Of a DNA stretch of 64,000 nucleotides, positions 24,537-33,162 are shown piece by piece; the first letter of the stretch is position 1, and every line of letters begins with the position of its first letter. The position numbers and the translations under genes are program-made. The DNA comes from Streptomyces sp. CB03234 (GTDB lineage Bacteria; Actinomycetota; Actinomycetes; Streptomycetales; Streptomycetaceae): contig NZ_LIYH01000007.1 in NCBI RefSeq assembly GCF_001905885.1, positions 186,001-250,000 on the forward strand, given 5' to 3'. The notes under the pieces are model-generated. The model saw only the letters and a program-made list of their open reading frames with translations. It was not told the origin of the DNA and did not search any database.

Positions 24537-25733
24537 TCATTCTCCGGATCGTCCTTCCCCGTGCACGCTGCTGAGGACGCCGGGCAGGGCCCGGAGGAAG
24601 GCGTCCACTTCGTCGTCACCGATGATCAGCGGCGGCATGAGCCGTACGACATCGGGAGCGGGCACGTTCACCAGGAGGCCGGCGTCCTGAGCCGCCTGCT
24701 GCACCTGGGGCGCGAGGGGCTCGGTGAGCACGATACCCAGCAGCAGGCCCGCACCGCGGACGTGGGAGACCAGCGGGTGGCCCAGGGCCTCGATTCCGTC
24801 GCGCAGCTTCTCGCCGAGGCGCTTGACCTGGTCGAGCGCCGAACCGGCACCGAGGGTGTCGAGTACGGCGAGCCCGGCGGCGCACGCGACGGGGTTGCCG
24901 CCGAAGGTGGTGCCGTGGTGGCCGGGCTTCAGCAGCTCGGCCGCCGGGCCGAAGGCGACGGTCGCGCCGATGGGCAGGCCGCCGCCGAGGCCCTTGGCGA
25001 GGGTGACGATGTCCGGCTCGACGCCGTGCGCCTGGTGCTCGAACCAGTGGCCGCACCGGCCGATGCCGGTCTGCACCTCGTCCAGGACGAGCAGTGTGCC
25101 GGTGGCGCGGGTGATCTCGCGGGCGGCCTTCAGGTAGCCGGGCGGCGGGACGACGACACCGTTCTCGCCCTGGATGGGTTCGATGATGACAAGAGCGGTG
25201 CTCTCCGAGACAGCCTCGCGCAGCGCGTCGACGTCTCCGTACGGTACGTGTGTGACGTCCCCCGGCAGGGGCAGGAACGGCTCCTGCTTGCCGGGCTGGC
25301 CGGTGAGCGCCAGCGCGCCCATCGTCCGGCCGTGGAAGCCGCCGCTCGTGGCGACCATGTGGGTCCGGCCGGTCAGCCGCCCGATCTTGAAGGCTGCCTC
25401 GTTGGCCTCGGCGCCGGAGTTGCAGAAGAAGACCCGTCCGGGGCGGCCGAGGAGCTGGAGGAGCCGTTCGGCGAGCGCGACGGGCGGTTCGGCGACGAAG
25501 AGGTTGGAGACGTGGCCGAGGGAGGCGATCTGCCGCGACACCGCCTCGACGACGGCGGGGTGCGCGTGGCCGAGGGCGTTGACGGCGATGCCGCCGACGA
25601 AGTCGACGTACTCGGTGCCGTCCGCGTCCCACACCTTGGCGCCCTCACCGCGTACGAGCGGGAGCCGGGGCGTGCCGTAGTTGTCCATCAGCGCGCCCTG
25701 CCAGCGCTGGGTCAGGTGCTCGTTCCCGGTCAC
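24537..25733 (-). CDS. argD: Acetylornithine aminotransferase
   Basis: A 398-residue class III PLP aminotransferase converting N-acetylglutamate semialdehyde to N-acetylornithine. Typical blocks are FCNSGAEANEAAFKI, GGFHGRTMGALALTG, LLVLDEVQTGIGRCG and the PLP-lysine block DIVTLAKGLGGGLPIGA. The GTG start at 25733 overlaps the argB stop (GTGA). It is the fourth gene of the arginine operon. Confidence 0.96.
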   Translation of the reverse strand: MTGNEHLTQRWQGALMDNYGTPRLPLVRGEGAKVWDADGTEYVDFVGGIAVNALGHAHPAVVEAVSRQIASLGHVSNLFVAEPPVALAERLLQLLGRPGRVFFCNSGAEANEAAFKIGRLTGRTHMVATSGGFHGRTMGALALTGQPGKQEPFLPLPGDVTHVPYGDVDALREAVSESTALVIIEPIQGENGVVVPPPGYLKAAREITRATGTLLVLDEVQTGIGRCGHWFEHQAHGVEPDIVTLAKGLGGGLPIGATVAFGPAAELLKPGHHGTTFGGNPVACAAGLAVLDTLGAGSALDQVKRLGEKLRDGIEALGHPLVSHVRGAGLLLGIVLTEPLAPQVQQAAQDAGLLVNVPAPDVVRLMPPLIIGDDEVDAFLRALPGVLSSVHGEGRSGE

Positions 25734-26632
25734 GATTCCCCCTGTCCGTCCGGCACGACCATCGTGCCGATGCCCTCGTCGGTGAAGATCTCCAGCAGGA
25801 TGGAGTGCTGCACCCGCCCGTCGATGACGCGGGCGGTGGTGACGCCGTTGCGTACGGCGTGCAGGCAGCCCTCCATCTTGGGGACCATGCCGCTGGAGAG
25901 CTCGGGCAGCAGCTTCTCCAGCTCGGTGGCGGTGAGCCGGCTGATGACCTCGTCGCTGTGGGGCCAGTCCTCGTAGAGGCCCTCGACGTCGGTCAGGACC
26001 ATCAGGGTCTCGGCACCCAGCGCCGCAGCGAGTGCCGCAGCCGCCGTATCAGCATTGACGTTGTAGACATGTCCGTCGTCCTGGGAACGGGCGATCGAGG
26101 AGACGACCGGGATGCGGCCGTTGTCCAGCAGTGCCTCGATGGCACCGGTGTCGATCCCGGTGATCTCGCCGACCCGGCCGATGTCGACGAGCTCGCCCTC
26201 GATGCGCGGCCGGTGCTTGGTGGCGGTGATGGTGTGGGCGTCCTCGCCGGTCATGCCGACGGCGAACGGCCCGTGCTGGTTGAGCAGCCCCACGAGCTCG
26301 CGCTGGACCTGTCCGGCGAGCACCATCCGTACGACGTCCATCGCCTCGGGAGTGGTGACGCGCAGGCCCGCCTTGAACTCGCTGACCAGGCCCTGCTTGT
26401 CGAGCTGGGCGCTGATCTGCGGGCCGCCGCCGTGCACGACGACCGGCTTGAGGCCGGCGTGGCGGAGGAAGACGACGTCCTGGGCGAAGGCGGCCTTCAG
26501 CTCCTCGTCCACCATGGCGTTGCCGCCGAACTTGATGACGACGGTCTTGCCGTGATGGCGGGTCAGCCAGGGCAGCGCCTCGATGAGGATCTGCGCCTTG
26601 GGCAGTGCGGTGTGCTTCCGTGTCGTGCTCAT
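25730..26632 (-). CDS. argB: Acetylglutamate kinase
   Basis: A 300-residue amino acid kinase phosphorylating N-acetylglutamate, the usual arginine feedback point. It contains VIKFGGNAM, VVHGGGPQISAQLDKQG, the NVNADTAAAALAAALGAE block and VPKMEGCLHAVRNGV. The N-terminal extension MSTTRKHTALPKAQILIEALPW resembles the helix present in arginine-sensitive hexameric enzymes. The ATG start at 26632 overlaps the argJ stop (ATGA). A longer upstream reading frame exists but lies inside argJ. Confidence 0.96.
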   Translation of the reverse strand: MSTTRKHTALPKAQILIEALPWLTRHHGKTVVIKFGGNAMVDEELKAAFAQDVVFLRHAGLKPVVVHGGGPQISAQLDKQGLVSEFKAGLRVTTPEAMDVVRMVLAGQVQRELVGLLNQHGPFAVGMTGEDAHTITATKHRPRIEGELVDIGRVGEITGIDTGAIEALLDNGRIPVVSSIARSQDDGHVYNVNADTAAAALAAALGAETLMVLTDVEGLYEDWPHSDEVISRLTATELEKLLPELSSGMVPKMEGCLHAVRNGVTTARVIDGRVQHSILLEIFTDEGIGTMVVPDGQGES

Positions 26633-27780
26633 GAGCTGTACGCGCTGTTCTCGTGGACGTAGTCGGCGGTGAGGTCGTTGGTCCAGATGACGGCGGACTC
26701 GGACCCGGCGGCGAGGTCGGCGGTGATCGTCACTTCCCGGTACCGCATGTCGACGAGGTCGCGGTCCTCGCCGACGGAACCGTTCTTGCAGACCCAGACG
26801 CCGTTGATGGCGACGTTCAGCCGGTCGGGCTCGAAGGCGGCCTTGGTGGTGCCGATGGCGGACAGGACGCGGCCCCAGTTGGGGTCCTCGCCGTGGATGG
26901 CGCACTTGAGGAGGTTGTTGCGGGCGATCGAGCGCCCCACCTCGACGGCGTCGTCCTCGGAGGCCGCGTTGACGACCTCGACGCGGATGTCCTTGGACGC
27001 GCCTTCGGCGTCGCCGATGAGCTGGCGGCCGAGGTCGTCGCAGACCTGGCGTACGGCTTCCGAGAAGTCGTCGTACGCGGGGGTCGTGCCCGAGGCGCCG
27101 GAGGCGAGGAGCAGGACGGTGTCGTTGGTGGACATGCAGCCGTCGGAGTCGACCCGGTCGAAGGTGACGCGGGTGGCGTCGCGCAGCGCCTTGTCGAGGG
27201 TCGGGGCGTCGACGTCCGCGTCGGTGGTGAGGACGACGAGCATGGTGGCGAGGCCGGGGGCGAGCATGCCCGCGCCCTTGGCCATGCCGCCGACGGTCCA
27301 GCCGTCCTTGGTGACGACGGACGTCTTGTGGACGGTGTCGGTGGTCTTGATGGCGATGGCGGCCTTCTCGCCGCCGTGCTCGGAGAGCTCCTTGGCGGCC
27401 TTCTCGACGCCGGGGAGCACCTTGTCCATGGGGAGCAGGATGCCGATGAGTCCGGTGGACGCGACGGCGACCTCGCCCGCGCCGATCTCCAGGACCTCCG
27501 CCACCTTCTCGGCGGTGGCGTGGGTGTCCTGGAAGCCCTTGGGCCCGGTGCAGGCGTTGGCGCCGCCGGAGTTGAGGACGACGGCCCGCAGCTCGCCGGT
27601 CTTCAGGACCTGCTCGGACCACAGGACGGGCGCGGCCTTGACGCGGTTGGAGGTGAAGACGCCCGCGGCGGCGCGGCGGGGGCCGGTGTTGACCACGAGG
27701 GCCAGGTCCGGGTTGCCGTTCGCCTTGATCCCGGCGGCGATGCCCGCGGCCGTGAATCCCTTTGCTGCCGTGACACTCAC
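26629..27780 (-). CDS. argJ: Glutamate N-acetyltransferase / ornithine acetyltransferase
   Basis: A 383-residue ArgJ that recycles the acetyl group from N-acetylornithine to glutamate. The enzyme is autocleaved before a nucleophilic Thr; here this is Thr179 in MLAPGLATMLVVLT, after the KGAGM block. No argA is present in the window, consistent with the cyclic pathway. The GTG start at 27780 overlaps the argC stop (GTGA). Confidence 0.95.
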   Translation of the reverse strand: MSVTAAKGFTAAGIAAGIKANGNPDLALVVNTGPRRAAAGVFTSNRVKAAPVLWSEQVLKTGELRAVVLNSGGANACTGPKGFQDTHATAEKVAEVLEIGAGEVAVASTGLIGILLPMDKVLPGVEKAAKELSEHGGEKAAIAIKTTDTVHKTSVVTKDGWTVGGMAKGAGMLAPGLATMLVVLTTDADVDAPTLDKALRDATRVTFDRVDSDGCMSTNDTVLLLASGASGTTPAYDDFSEAVRQVCDDLGRQLIGDAEGASKDIRVEVVNAASEDDAVEVGRSIARNNLLKCAIHGEDPNWGRVLSAIGTTKAAFEPDRLNVAINGVWVCKNGSVGEDRDLVDMRYREVTITADLAAGSESAVIWTNDLTADYVHENSAYSS

Positions 27781-28805
27781 GGTGCGACTCCGATCGTGGA
27801 AAGACCCGTGTCCTCGGGGAGCCCGAGGGCGATGTTCATGCTCTGCACCGCGCCACCGGCGGTGCCCTTGGTGAGGTTGTCGATGGCGCTGATGGCGATG
27901 ATGCGGCCCGCCACCGCGTCGTACGCGACCTGCACCTGAACGGCGTTGGAACCGTAGACGGACGCAGTCGCCGGCCACTGTCCCTCGGGGAGGAGGTGGA
28001 CGAACGGCTCGCCGTCGTACGCCTTGGCGTAGGCGGCCCGGACGTCCTCGGCCGTGGTGCCCGGCCTGGCCTTGGCGCTGCAGGTGGCGAGGATGCCGCG
28101 CGCCATGGGGGCGAGGGTGGGCGTGAAGGAGACGGTGACCTTCTCCCCCGCCACTGCGCCGAGGTTCTGCATCATCTCGGGGGTGTGGCGGTGGCCGCCG
28201 CCGACGCCGTACGGGCTCATGGAGCCCATCACCTCGGAGCCGAGCAGGTGCGGCTTGAGCGCCTTGCCCGCGCCGGAGGTGCCGGTGGCGGCGACGATCA
28301 CCGCCTCCGGCTCGGCGAGGCCGCCGGCGTACGCGGGGAAGAGCGCGAGCGACACGGCGGTGGGGTAGCAGCCGGGCACCGCGATGCGCTTGGACCCCTC
28401 CAGCGCGGCGCGGGCGCCCGGCAGCTCGGGGAGGCCGTAGGGCCAGGTGCCGGCGTGCGCGGAGCCGTAGAACCTCTCCCAGTCGGCGGCGTCCCTCAGC
28501 CGGAAGTCGGCGCCCATGTCGACGACGAGGACGTCGTCGCCGAGCTGCTCGGCGACGGCGGCGGACTGGCCGTGCGGCAGGGCGAGGAAGACGACGTCGT
28601 GCCCGGCGAGGACCTCGGGGGTGGTCGGCTCCAGGACCCGGTCGGCGAGCGGCAGCAGGTGCGGCTGCAGCGTGCCGAACGCCTGCCCGGCGTTGGAGTG
28701 GCCGGTCAGGGCGCCGATCTCGACCCGCGGATGGCCGAGGAGCAGACGGAGCACCTCTCCGCCCGCGTATCCGCTCGCGCCTGCCACTGCTGCTCGTACT
28801 GCCAT
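27777..28805 (-). CDS. argC: N-acetyl-gamma-glutamyl-phosphate reductase
   Basis: A 342-residue NADPH-dependent reductase. The N-terminal Rossmann motif is AVAGASGYAGGEVLRLL. The catalytic Cys lies in VPGCYPTAVSLAL, and the substrate region includes GGGHRHTPEMMQNL. The start is ATG 28805 with GGAGG 5 nt upstream. It is the first gene of argC-argJ-argB-argD-argR; all junctions overlap except argD-argR, where the gap is 7 nt. Confidence 0.96.
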   Translation of the reverse strand: MAVRAAVAGASGYAGGEVLRLLLGHPRVEIGALTGHSNAGQAFGTLQPHLLPLADRVLEPTTPEVLAGHDVVFLALPHGQSAAVAEQLGDDVLVVDMGADFRLRDAADWERFYGSAHAGTWPYGLPELPGARAALEGSKRIAVPGCYPTAVSLALFPAYAGGLAEPEAVIVAATGTSGAGKALKPHLLGSEVMGSMSPYGVGGGHRHTPEMMQNLGAVAGEKVTVSFTPTLAPMARGILATCSAKARPGTTAEDVRAAYAKAYDGEPFVHLLPEGQWPATASVYGSNAVQVQVAYDAVAGRIIAISAIDNLTKGTAGGAVQSMNIALGLPEDTGLSTIGVAP

Positions 28806-28829
28806 CGGACCCTCCTCGTCGATGGCATG

Positions 28830-28858
28830 ACTATACGCACCCTCGCACTTTTATGCAA
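28830..28858 (-). promoter_or_regulatory. argC promoter with ARG-box-like half-sites
   Basis: On the minus strand, -35 TTGCAT (28858-28853) and -10 TATAGT (28835-28830) are spaced 17 nt. TGCATAAAAGTGC and GTATAGTCATGC overlap the two hexamers, like the TGCAT-containing sites at argG. This fits ArgR repression of the operon. Confidence 0.6.
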
Positions 28859-28991
28859 AGCTGGCCGAATTTCCGTCCACCACCCCCGCCGCCTACCGCC
28901 GCCGCTTCCGCATCGGTACCCGCACCACCTGACGCTCCACTCTGCGAGGCCGCGCGGCTTCGCCATGCCCGATCGACGAAAAAGGTGCCTC

Positions 28992-29204
28992 ATGAGTACG
29001 ACCCTCCCGTCCCCGACCTTGCGCGACGTGATCGGCCTGGACAACTGGCCAGGCCGCCCGTGGCCGGCGAACCGGTCGTGGTCAAGCGCTTCCCCACCGG
29101 ACGGAACCGTCCTGCCCGCCGCCACCCTCCAGACCGCCGCTCTGACCACCATCACCGACCTCTTCGGCACTGTCGTCCCCACCGCCGACGCCCTCCGCGA
29201 CTGA
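28992..29204 (+). pseudogene. Remnant of an isochorismatase-like cysteine hydrolase
   Basis: An open frame of 70 codons starts at ATG 28992 after AAGGTG. Its first part (LRDVIGLD) resembles the N-terminus, and its last part (GTVLPAATLQTAALTTITDLFGTVVPTADALRD) the C-terminus, of streptomycete isochorismatase-family hydrolases, which are normally about 180-220 residues. Between them, a different frame (about 29050-29099) reads ARPPVAGEPVVVKRFP, resembling the middle of the same family. This suggests a gene shortened by at least two internal deletions with frame changes. No catalytic residues remain. The family assignment is from memory of its ends; a small unrelated ORF is the alternative. Confidence 0.45.
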
Positions 29205-29247
29205 GTCACCGAGCGTGGTACGTGGCCGACCAGGCCGAGTGCCACGC

Positions 29248-30063
29248 TCAGTCGCAGTCCCGAACGTCGATCACGACCACGGCGACCACCGCCGCGACCA
29301 CCGCCCACACCGCGTACACGACCCACGACCCGGCGATCGAGGACGGGTACGCGGCCGGGGGTCCCGGCCAGTTGGCGACCTCGGCCTCGACCAGCCGGTC
29401 CCACGCGCCGTGGGGCAGCGCGTGGAGCACGGTGGCTGTCCAGTGGTCGCGGTCGGTGAAGAGGGACGGCAGCAGGAGGAGGAAGCCGGTGACCGCGACG
29501 ATCGTCCCGGCCGTGTGCCGGATGACCGAGCCGAGCCCCATGCCCGCGAGCGCGCACACCGGCGCGAGCAGGGCGGACGCCACGACAACGCGCAGCGCGC
29601 CCGGATGGCCGAGGGACACACCGACGCCTCGCCCGGCGAGGATCGCCTGGGTCACGCCGAAGGACGTTCCCGCGACGACCGCGCCGTAGAGGGTCATGAG
29701 CACCGTGACCACGGACAGCTTGGCCGCCACCACCGAGCGCCGGGCGGGCACGGCCGCGAAGGTGGTACGGATCTGTCCGGTGCCGTATTCGCTGATGACG
29801 GCGAGGGCGCCGATGCTGCCGGTGGCGAGCATCAGGACCATGGACGACTCGACGGTGAAGGCGTCCCGCAACGACCACATCGGGACGAAGAAGTCCTTGA
29901 TGCCCTGGGGGTAGCCCGGATAGTTGGTGTAGTCGGCGAGGGAGCCGTTGACGTTGATCCCGACGACGGCCAGGGCGCCGATCAAGAAGGCCCAGGGCGT
30001 TGACCGCAGCGACCACAGCTTGATCCACTCGGCGGCGAGGAGGTCGGTGAAGCGGGCGGTCAT
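29248..30063 (-). CDS. ABC-2 type transporter permease
   Basis: A 271-residue membrane protein with about six hydrophobic segments. It begins with the typical DLLAAEWIKLWSLRSTPWAFLIG start of ABC-2 permeases that pair with drug- or antibiotic-type ATPases. The conserved ISEYGTGQIRTTFAAVPARR loop is present. The ATG at 30063 overlaps the stop of the upstream ATPase gene (ATGA). The exported substrate is unknown. A divergent two-component system (31116-33016) may control it. Confidence 0.85.
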   Translation of the reverse strand: MTARFTDLLAAEWIKLWSLRSTPWAFLIGALAVVGINVNGSLADYTNYPGYPQGIKDFFVPMWSLRDAFTVESSMVLMLATGSIGALAVISEYGTGQIRTTFAAVPARRSVVAAKLSVVTVLMTLYGAVVAGTSFGVTQAILAGRGVGVSLGHPGALRVVVASALLAPVCALAGMGLGSVIRHTAGTIVAVTGFLLLLPSLFTDRDHWTATVLHALPHGAWDRLVEAEVANWPGPPAAYPSSIAGSWVVYAVWAVVAAVVAVVVIDVRDCD

Positions 30064-30983
30064 CAGTGGCCTCCCGCGAGGTGGTCGACGCTGTCGGCGG
30101 TGAGCTCCATGAAGGCCTCTTCGAGGGAAGAGGTACGGGTGGACAGCTCCAGCAGCGGGATGCGGTGCTGGGCGGCGAGTTCGCCGACGCGGGCCGCGTC
30201 CATGCCGGTCACCGTGAGCGTTCCGTCGGCGTGGGCGTCGGCGTGGGCGTGGGTCGAGGCGCCTTCGGAGGACAGGACGGCCGCCAGCCCGGACACGTCG
30301 GGCGTACTGACGGTCACGCTCCGACCGGTGCCGCGGGCCGCGAACTCCGTCACGCTCTCGGCGGCGATCAGCCGGCCCCGGCCGATGACGACGAGCTGCT
30401 CGGCGGTGTTCTCCATCTCGGACATCAGGTGGCTGGAGACGAACACGGTCCGCCCCTCGGCCGCCAGCCGCCGGAACAGGCCGCGCACCCACAGCACGCC
30501 CCCCGGGTCCAGGCCGTTGACCGGCTCGTCGAACAGCAGCACTGGCGGATCACCGAGAAGCGCGGCGGCGATACCGAGCCGCTGCCGCATCCCGAGGGAG
30601 AACCCGCCGATACGGCGTCGGGCCACGCTCGCCAGTCCCACCTCCTCCAGGACCTCGTCCACCCGGCGCCGCGGGATGCCGTTGCTCCGGGCCAGGGCGG
30701 TCAGGTGCGCGGCGGCGCGGCGCCCGCCGTGCACGTCCTGGGCGTCGAGGAGCGCGCCGACGTGGCGCAGGCCGCGCGGGTGGTCGCGGAAGGGGCGGCC
30801 GTCGATGGTGGCGGTTCCGGAGGTGGGCGTGTCGAGGCCCAGCAGCATGCGCAGGGTGGTGCTCTTCCCGGCGCCGTTGGGGCCGAGGAAGCCGGTGACA
30901 TGGCCGGGGCGGACGGTGAAGGTCAGGCCGTTGACGGCGGTGGTGTCGCCGTATCGCTTGGTCAGTTCGTTGACTTCGATCAC
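30063..30983 (-). CDS. ABC transporter ATP-binding protein (DrrA-like)
   Basis: A 306-residue ATPase partner of the downstream permease. It has Walker A FLGPNGAGKSTT, signature-like FSLGMRQRLGIA, and Walker B VLLFDEPVNGLDP. The C-terminal 90 residues form the accessory domain typical of daunorubicin-exporter-type ATPases and include a His/Ala/Asp-rich stretch (THAHADAHADGT). I start it at GTG 30983 (VIEVNELTKRYG); a further start at 31037 lacks conservation. It is the first gene of a two-gene operon divergent from the sensor kinase. Confidence 0.88.
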   Translation of the reverse strand: MIEVNELTKRYGDTTAVNGLTFTVRPGHVTGFLGPNGAGKSTTLRMLLGLDTPTSGTATIDGRPFRDHPRGLRHVGALLDAQDVHGGRRAAAHLTALARSNGIPRRRVDEVLEEVGLASVARRRIGGFSLGMRQRLGIAAALLGDPPVLLFDEPVNGLDPGGVLWVRGLFRRLAAEGRTVFVSSHLMSEMENTAEQLVVIGRGRLIAAESVTEFAARGTGRSVTVSTPDVSGLAAVLSSEGASTHAHADAHADGTLTVTGMDAARVGELAAQHRIPLLELSTRTSSLEEAFMELTADSVDHLAGGH

Positions 30984-31115
30984 CCGGCCCACGGTGCCGT
31001 GCGGCTCCGGGGCAGGGCATCGGTCCGCAGGCCACACTCGCCGGGGCGCGGGTGGCCTGCGGGCGTACGCCTGTGGGCCAATGTCCCGCCGTACGCGGCC
31101 GATTACGATCGCGCC

Positions 31116-32339
31116 ATGTCAGCCGCCGCCACCACGCCACGCACCACGCCAAGCCCCCCGTCGCCGGGCGAGCGCCTGCGGCCGGTCGTGTGGACGGCCC
31201 TGGCGTGGTGCGGGGCCCTCGCGTATCCCGTCGCGCTGTTGTTCGCCGTACAGGCCGGGCCGTACCGCTCCACCGTCCTGCGGTTCTGCCTGACGGCCGC
31301 CGTCACGGTGCTGCCCGTCGCGCTGCTGCGACGCCGGCCACTGCCGGCTCTGGCCCTGATACTCGGCGGGATGTTCGCCGCGGCGACCACGTGGCTCTCG
31401 CCGGAGATCGCCTATCTGCTGGTTCTCCTGACCGACGTCGCCGTCGGCCACGTCGTGGCCACGCGCCCGCGCCGCAGCGGGATCGCCGCCGCCGCGATGG
31501 CGCTCGCCGTGCAGCTGGGCTCCTCCTCGTACTACACGTCGGGGTCCGACGTGTTCACGATGAACGCCGTCCTCCTCGTCCTCGCCGTCGCCGCGGCCTG
31601 GCTGACGGGTCATTCGGTACGTGAGCGGCGCGAGCACGCGGCCGCGCTGCGCACGCAGACCGCGGCCCGGGCAGTCGCGGCCGAACGACTGCGGATCGCC
31701 CGCGAGTTGCACGACGTGATCGCGCACAGCATCGGCGTCATCGCCATCCAGGCGGGCGTGGGCAGACGGGTCATCGACACGCAGCCGGACGAGGCGCGCA
31801 ACGCGCTCGCCACGATCGAGGCCACCAGTAGGGAGACCCTCGCCGGGCTGCGCCGCACGCTGGGCGCGCTGCGGCGTACGGACGGGGAGGCCGAGTCCGG
31901 CGCAGAGTCCGTCGGCGCGCCGTGCGACCCCGCGCCAGGGCTGGCGGACCTCGACCGGCTGACCGTCTCGACGCTGGACGCCGGGGTACGGGTCGACGTG
32001 CGGTGGCGCGGTGAGCGGCGGCCCCTGCCCGCGGACGTGGACCTGGCCGCGTTCCGGATCGTCCAGGAGGCGCTCACCAACGTCGTACGGCATGCGGGCA
32101 CCCGCACCTGCCGCGTCATCGTCGACCAGCGGCAGGGCGAACTGTGCATCGAGGTCGAGGACGAGGGGCGCGGCGGGCCCGTCGCGGCCACCGGATACGG
32201 CCTCGTCGGGATGCGGGAGCGAGTGGGCCTGCTGGGCGGCGGATTCAGTGCCGGTCCGCGTCCGGGAGGCGGCTTCCGCGTGGCGGCCCGGCTGCCGCTG
32301 GCCGGGCCGCCCCTGACCGAAGGAGTCCACGTCCCATGA
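31116..32339 (+). CDS. Sensor histidine kinase, NarL-system type
   Basis: A 407-residue membrane kinase. It has about five N-terminal membrane segments (residues 25-165). The HisKA_3 dimerisation helix contains ERLRIARELHDVIAHSIGV (phospho-acceptor His199), and the C-terminal ATPase domain has FRIVQEALTNVVRHAG and GYGLVGMRERVGLLGG. The ATG has no ribosome site, and TACGAT lies 6 nt upstream, so a leaderless transcript is likely. Its stop overlaps the response-regulator start (ATGA). The signal is unknown; the divergent ABC exporter is the likely target operon. Confidence 0.9.
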   Translation: MSAAATTPRTTPSPPSPGERLRPVVWTALAWCGALAYPVALLFAVQAGPYRSTVLRFCLTAAVTVLPVALLRRRPLPALALILGGMFAAATTWLSPEIAYLLVLLTDVAVGHVVATRPRRSGIAAAAMALAVQLGSSSYYTSGSDVFTMNAVLLVLAVAAAWLTGHSVRERREHAAALRTQTAARAVAAERLRIARELHDVIAHSIGVIAIQAGVGRRVIDTQPDEARNALATIEATSRETLAGLRRTLGALRRTDGEAESGAESVGAPCDPAPGLADLDRLTVSTLDAGVRVDVRWRGERRPLPADVDLAAFRIVQEALTNVVRHAGTRTCRVIVDQRQGELCIEVEDEGRGGPVAATGYGLVGMRERVGLLGGGFSAGPRPGGGFRVAARLPLAGPPLTEGVHVP

Positions 32340-33016
32340 CCGCCCGTACCGTGAGGGTCGTCCTCGCCGACGACCAGCCGCTGATCCGCACCGGCCTGCG
32401 CGTCCTGATGGCCGACACCCCCGACATCGTGGTCGTCGGAGAGGCCGGAACGGGCGCCGAGGCGGTCCGGCTGGTGCGGGACGCCCGCCCGGACGTGGCG
32501 GTGATGGACATCCGTATGCCCGGCATGGACGGCATCGACGCCACCCGGCTGATCACGGCGGACGACTCCGGCGCGACGCGGGTGCTCATCCTCACCACGT
32601 TCGACGACGACGAGTACGTGTACGCCGCGCTCCGCTCGGGCGCGAGCGGGTTCCTCGTCAAGGACATGGCGCTGGAGGACATCCTGTCGGCGATCCGCGT
32701 GGTCGCCGCCGGGGACGCCCTCATCGCGCCAAGCGTCACCCGGCGCCTGATCGAGGAGTTCGCCGCCCGTCCCGGGACACCCGAACCCGCCGCACGACGC
32801 CGACCGCTCGAAGGGATCACCGAGCGGGAACGCGAGGTCCTGACCCTCGTGGGGCGGGGCCTGTCCAACGGTGAGATCGCCGGGCAGCTCTTCATCAGCG
32901 TGGCGACCGCCAAGGCACATGTGGCGCGGCTGCTCAGCAAGCTGGGCGCCCGGGACCGCGTACAGCTCGTGATCCTCGCGTACGAGGCGGGCCTGGTGTC
33001 TCCGTACACTTCATGA
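32336..33016 (+). CDS. LuxR/NarL-family response regulator
   Basis: A 226-residue response regulator. The receiver domain has acidic residues ADD (11-13) and phospho-acceptor Asp58 in VAVMDIRMPGMDG, with the conserved Lys in GFLVKDMAL. The C-terminal LuxR helix-turn-helix is ITEREREVLTLVGRGLSNGEIAGQLFISVATAKAHVARLLSKL. It is cotranscribed with the kinase (ATGA overlap). Confidence 0.93.
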   Translation: MTARTVRVVLADDQPLIRTGLRVLMADTPDIVVVGEAGTGAEAVRLVRDARPDVAVMDIRMPGMDGIDATRLITADDSGATRVLILTTFDDDEYVYAALRSGASGFLVKDMALEDILSAIRVVAAGDALIAPSVTRRLIEEFAARPGTPEPAARRRPLEGITEREREVLTLVGRGLSNGEIAGQLFISVATAKAHVARLLSKLGARDRVQLVILAYEAGLVSPYTS

Positions 33017-33102
33017 ACCCTACAAAGTCGCAGCGCCCGACACCGTTGATCACCGCACCCGGTCGACGGCAATTCCCCTGGCAGGGTGGGAGTTGAGCCG
33101 AT

Positions 33103-33130
33103 CTCCCGGATGCGACTGGTCGTCCGGGAG
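33103..33130. terminator. Hairpin between response regulator and ketosynthase genes
   Basis: An 8-bp inverted repeat CTCCCGGA/TCCGGGAG with a 12-nt loop lies 87 nt after the response-regulator stop and 33 nt before ATG 33163. It is probably the terminator of the two-component operon, though it could also lie in the leader of the next gene. Confidence 0.45.
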
Positions 33131-33162
33131 GTTGTGTGCCTACGACAAAGGGAGTGCATTCG

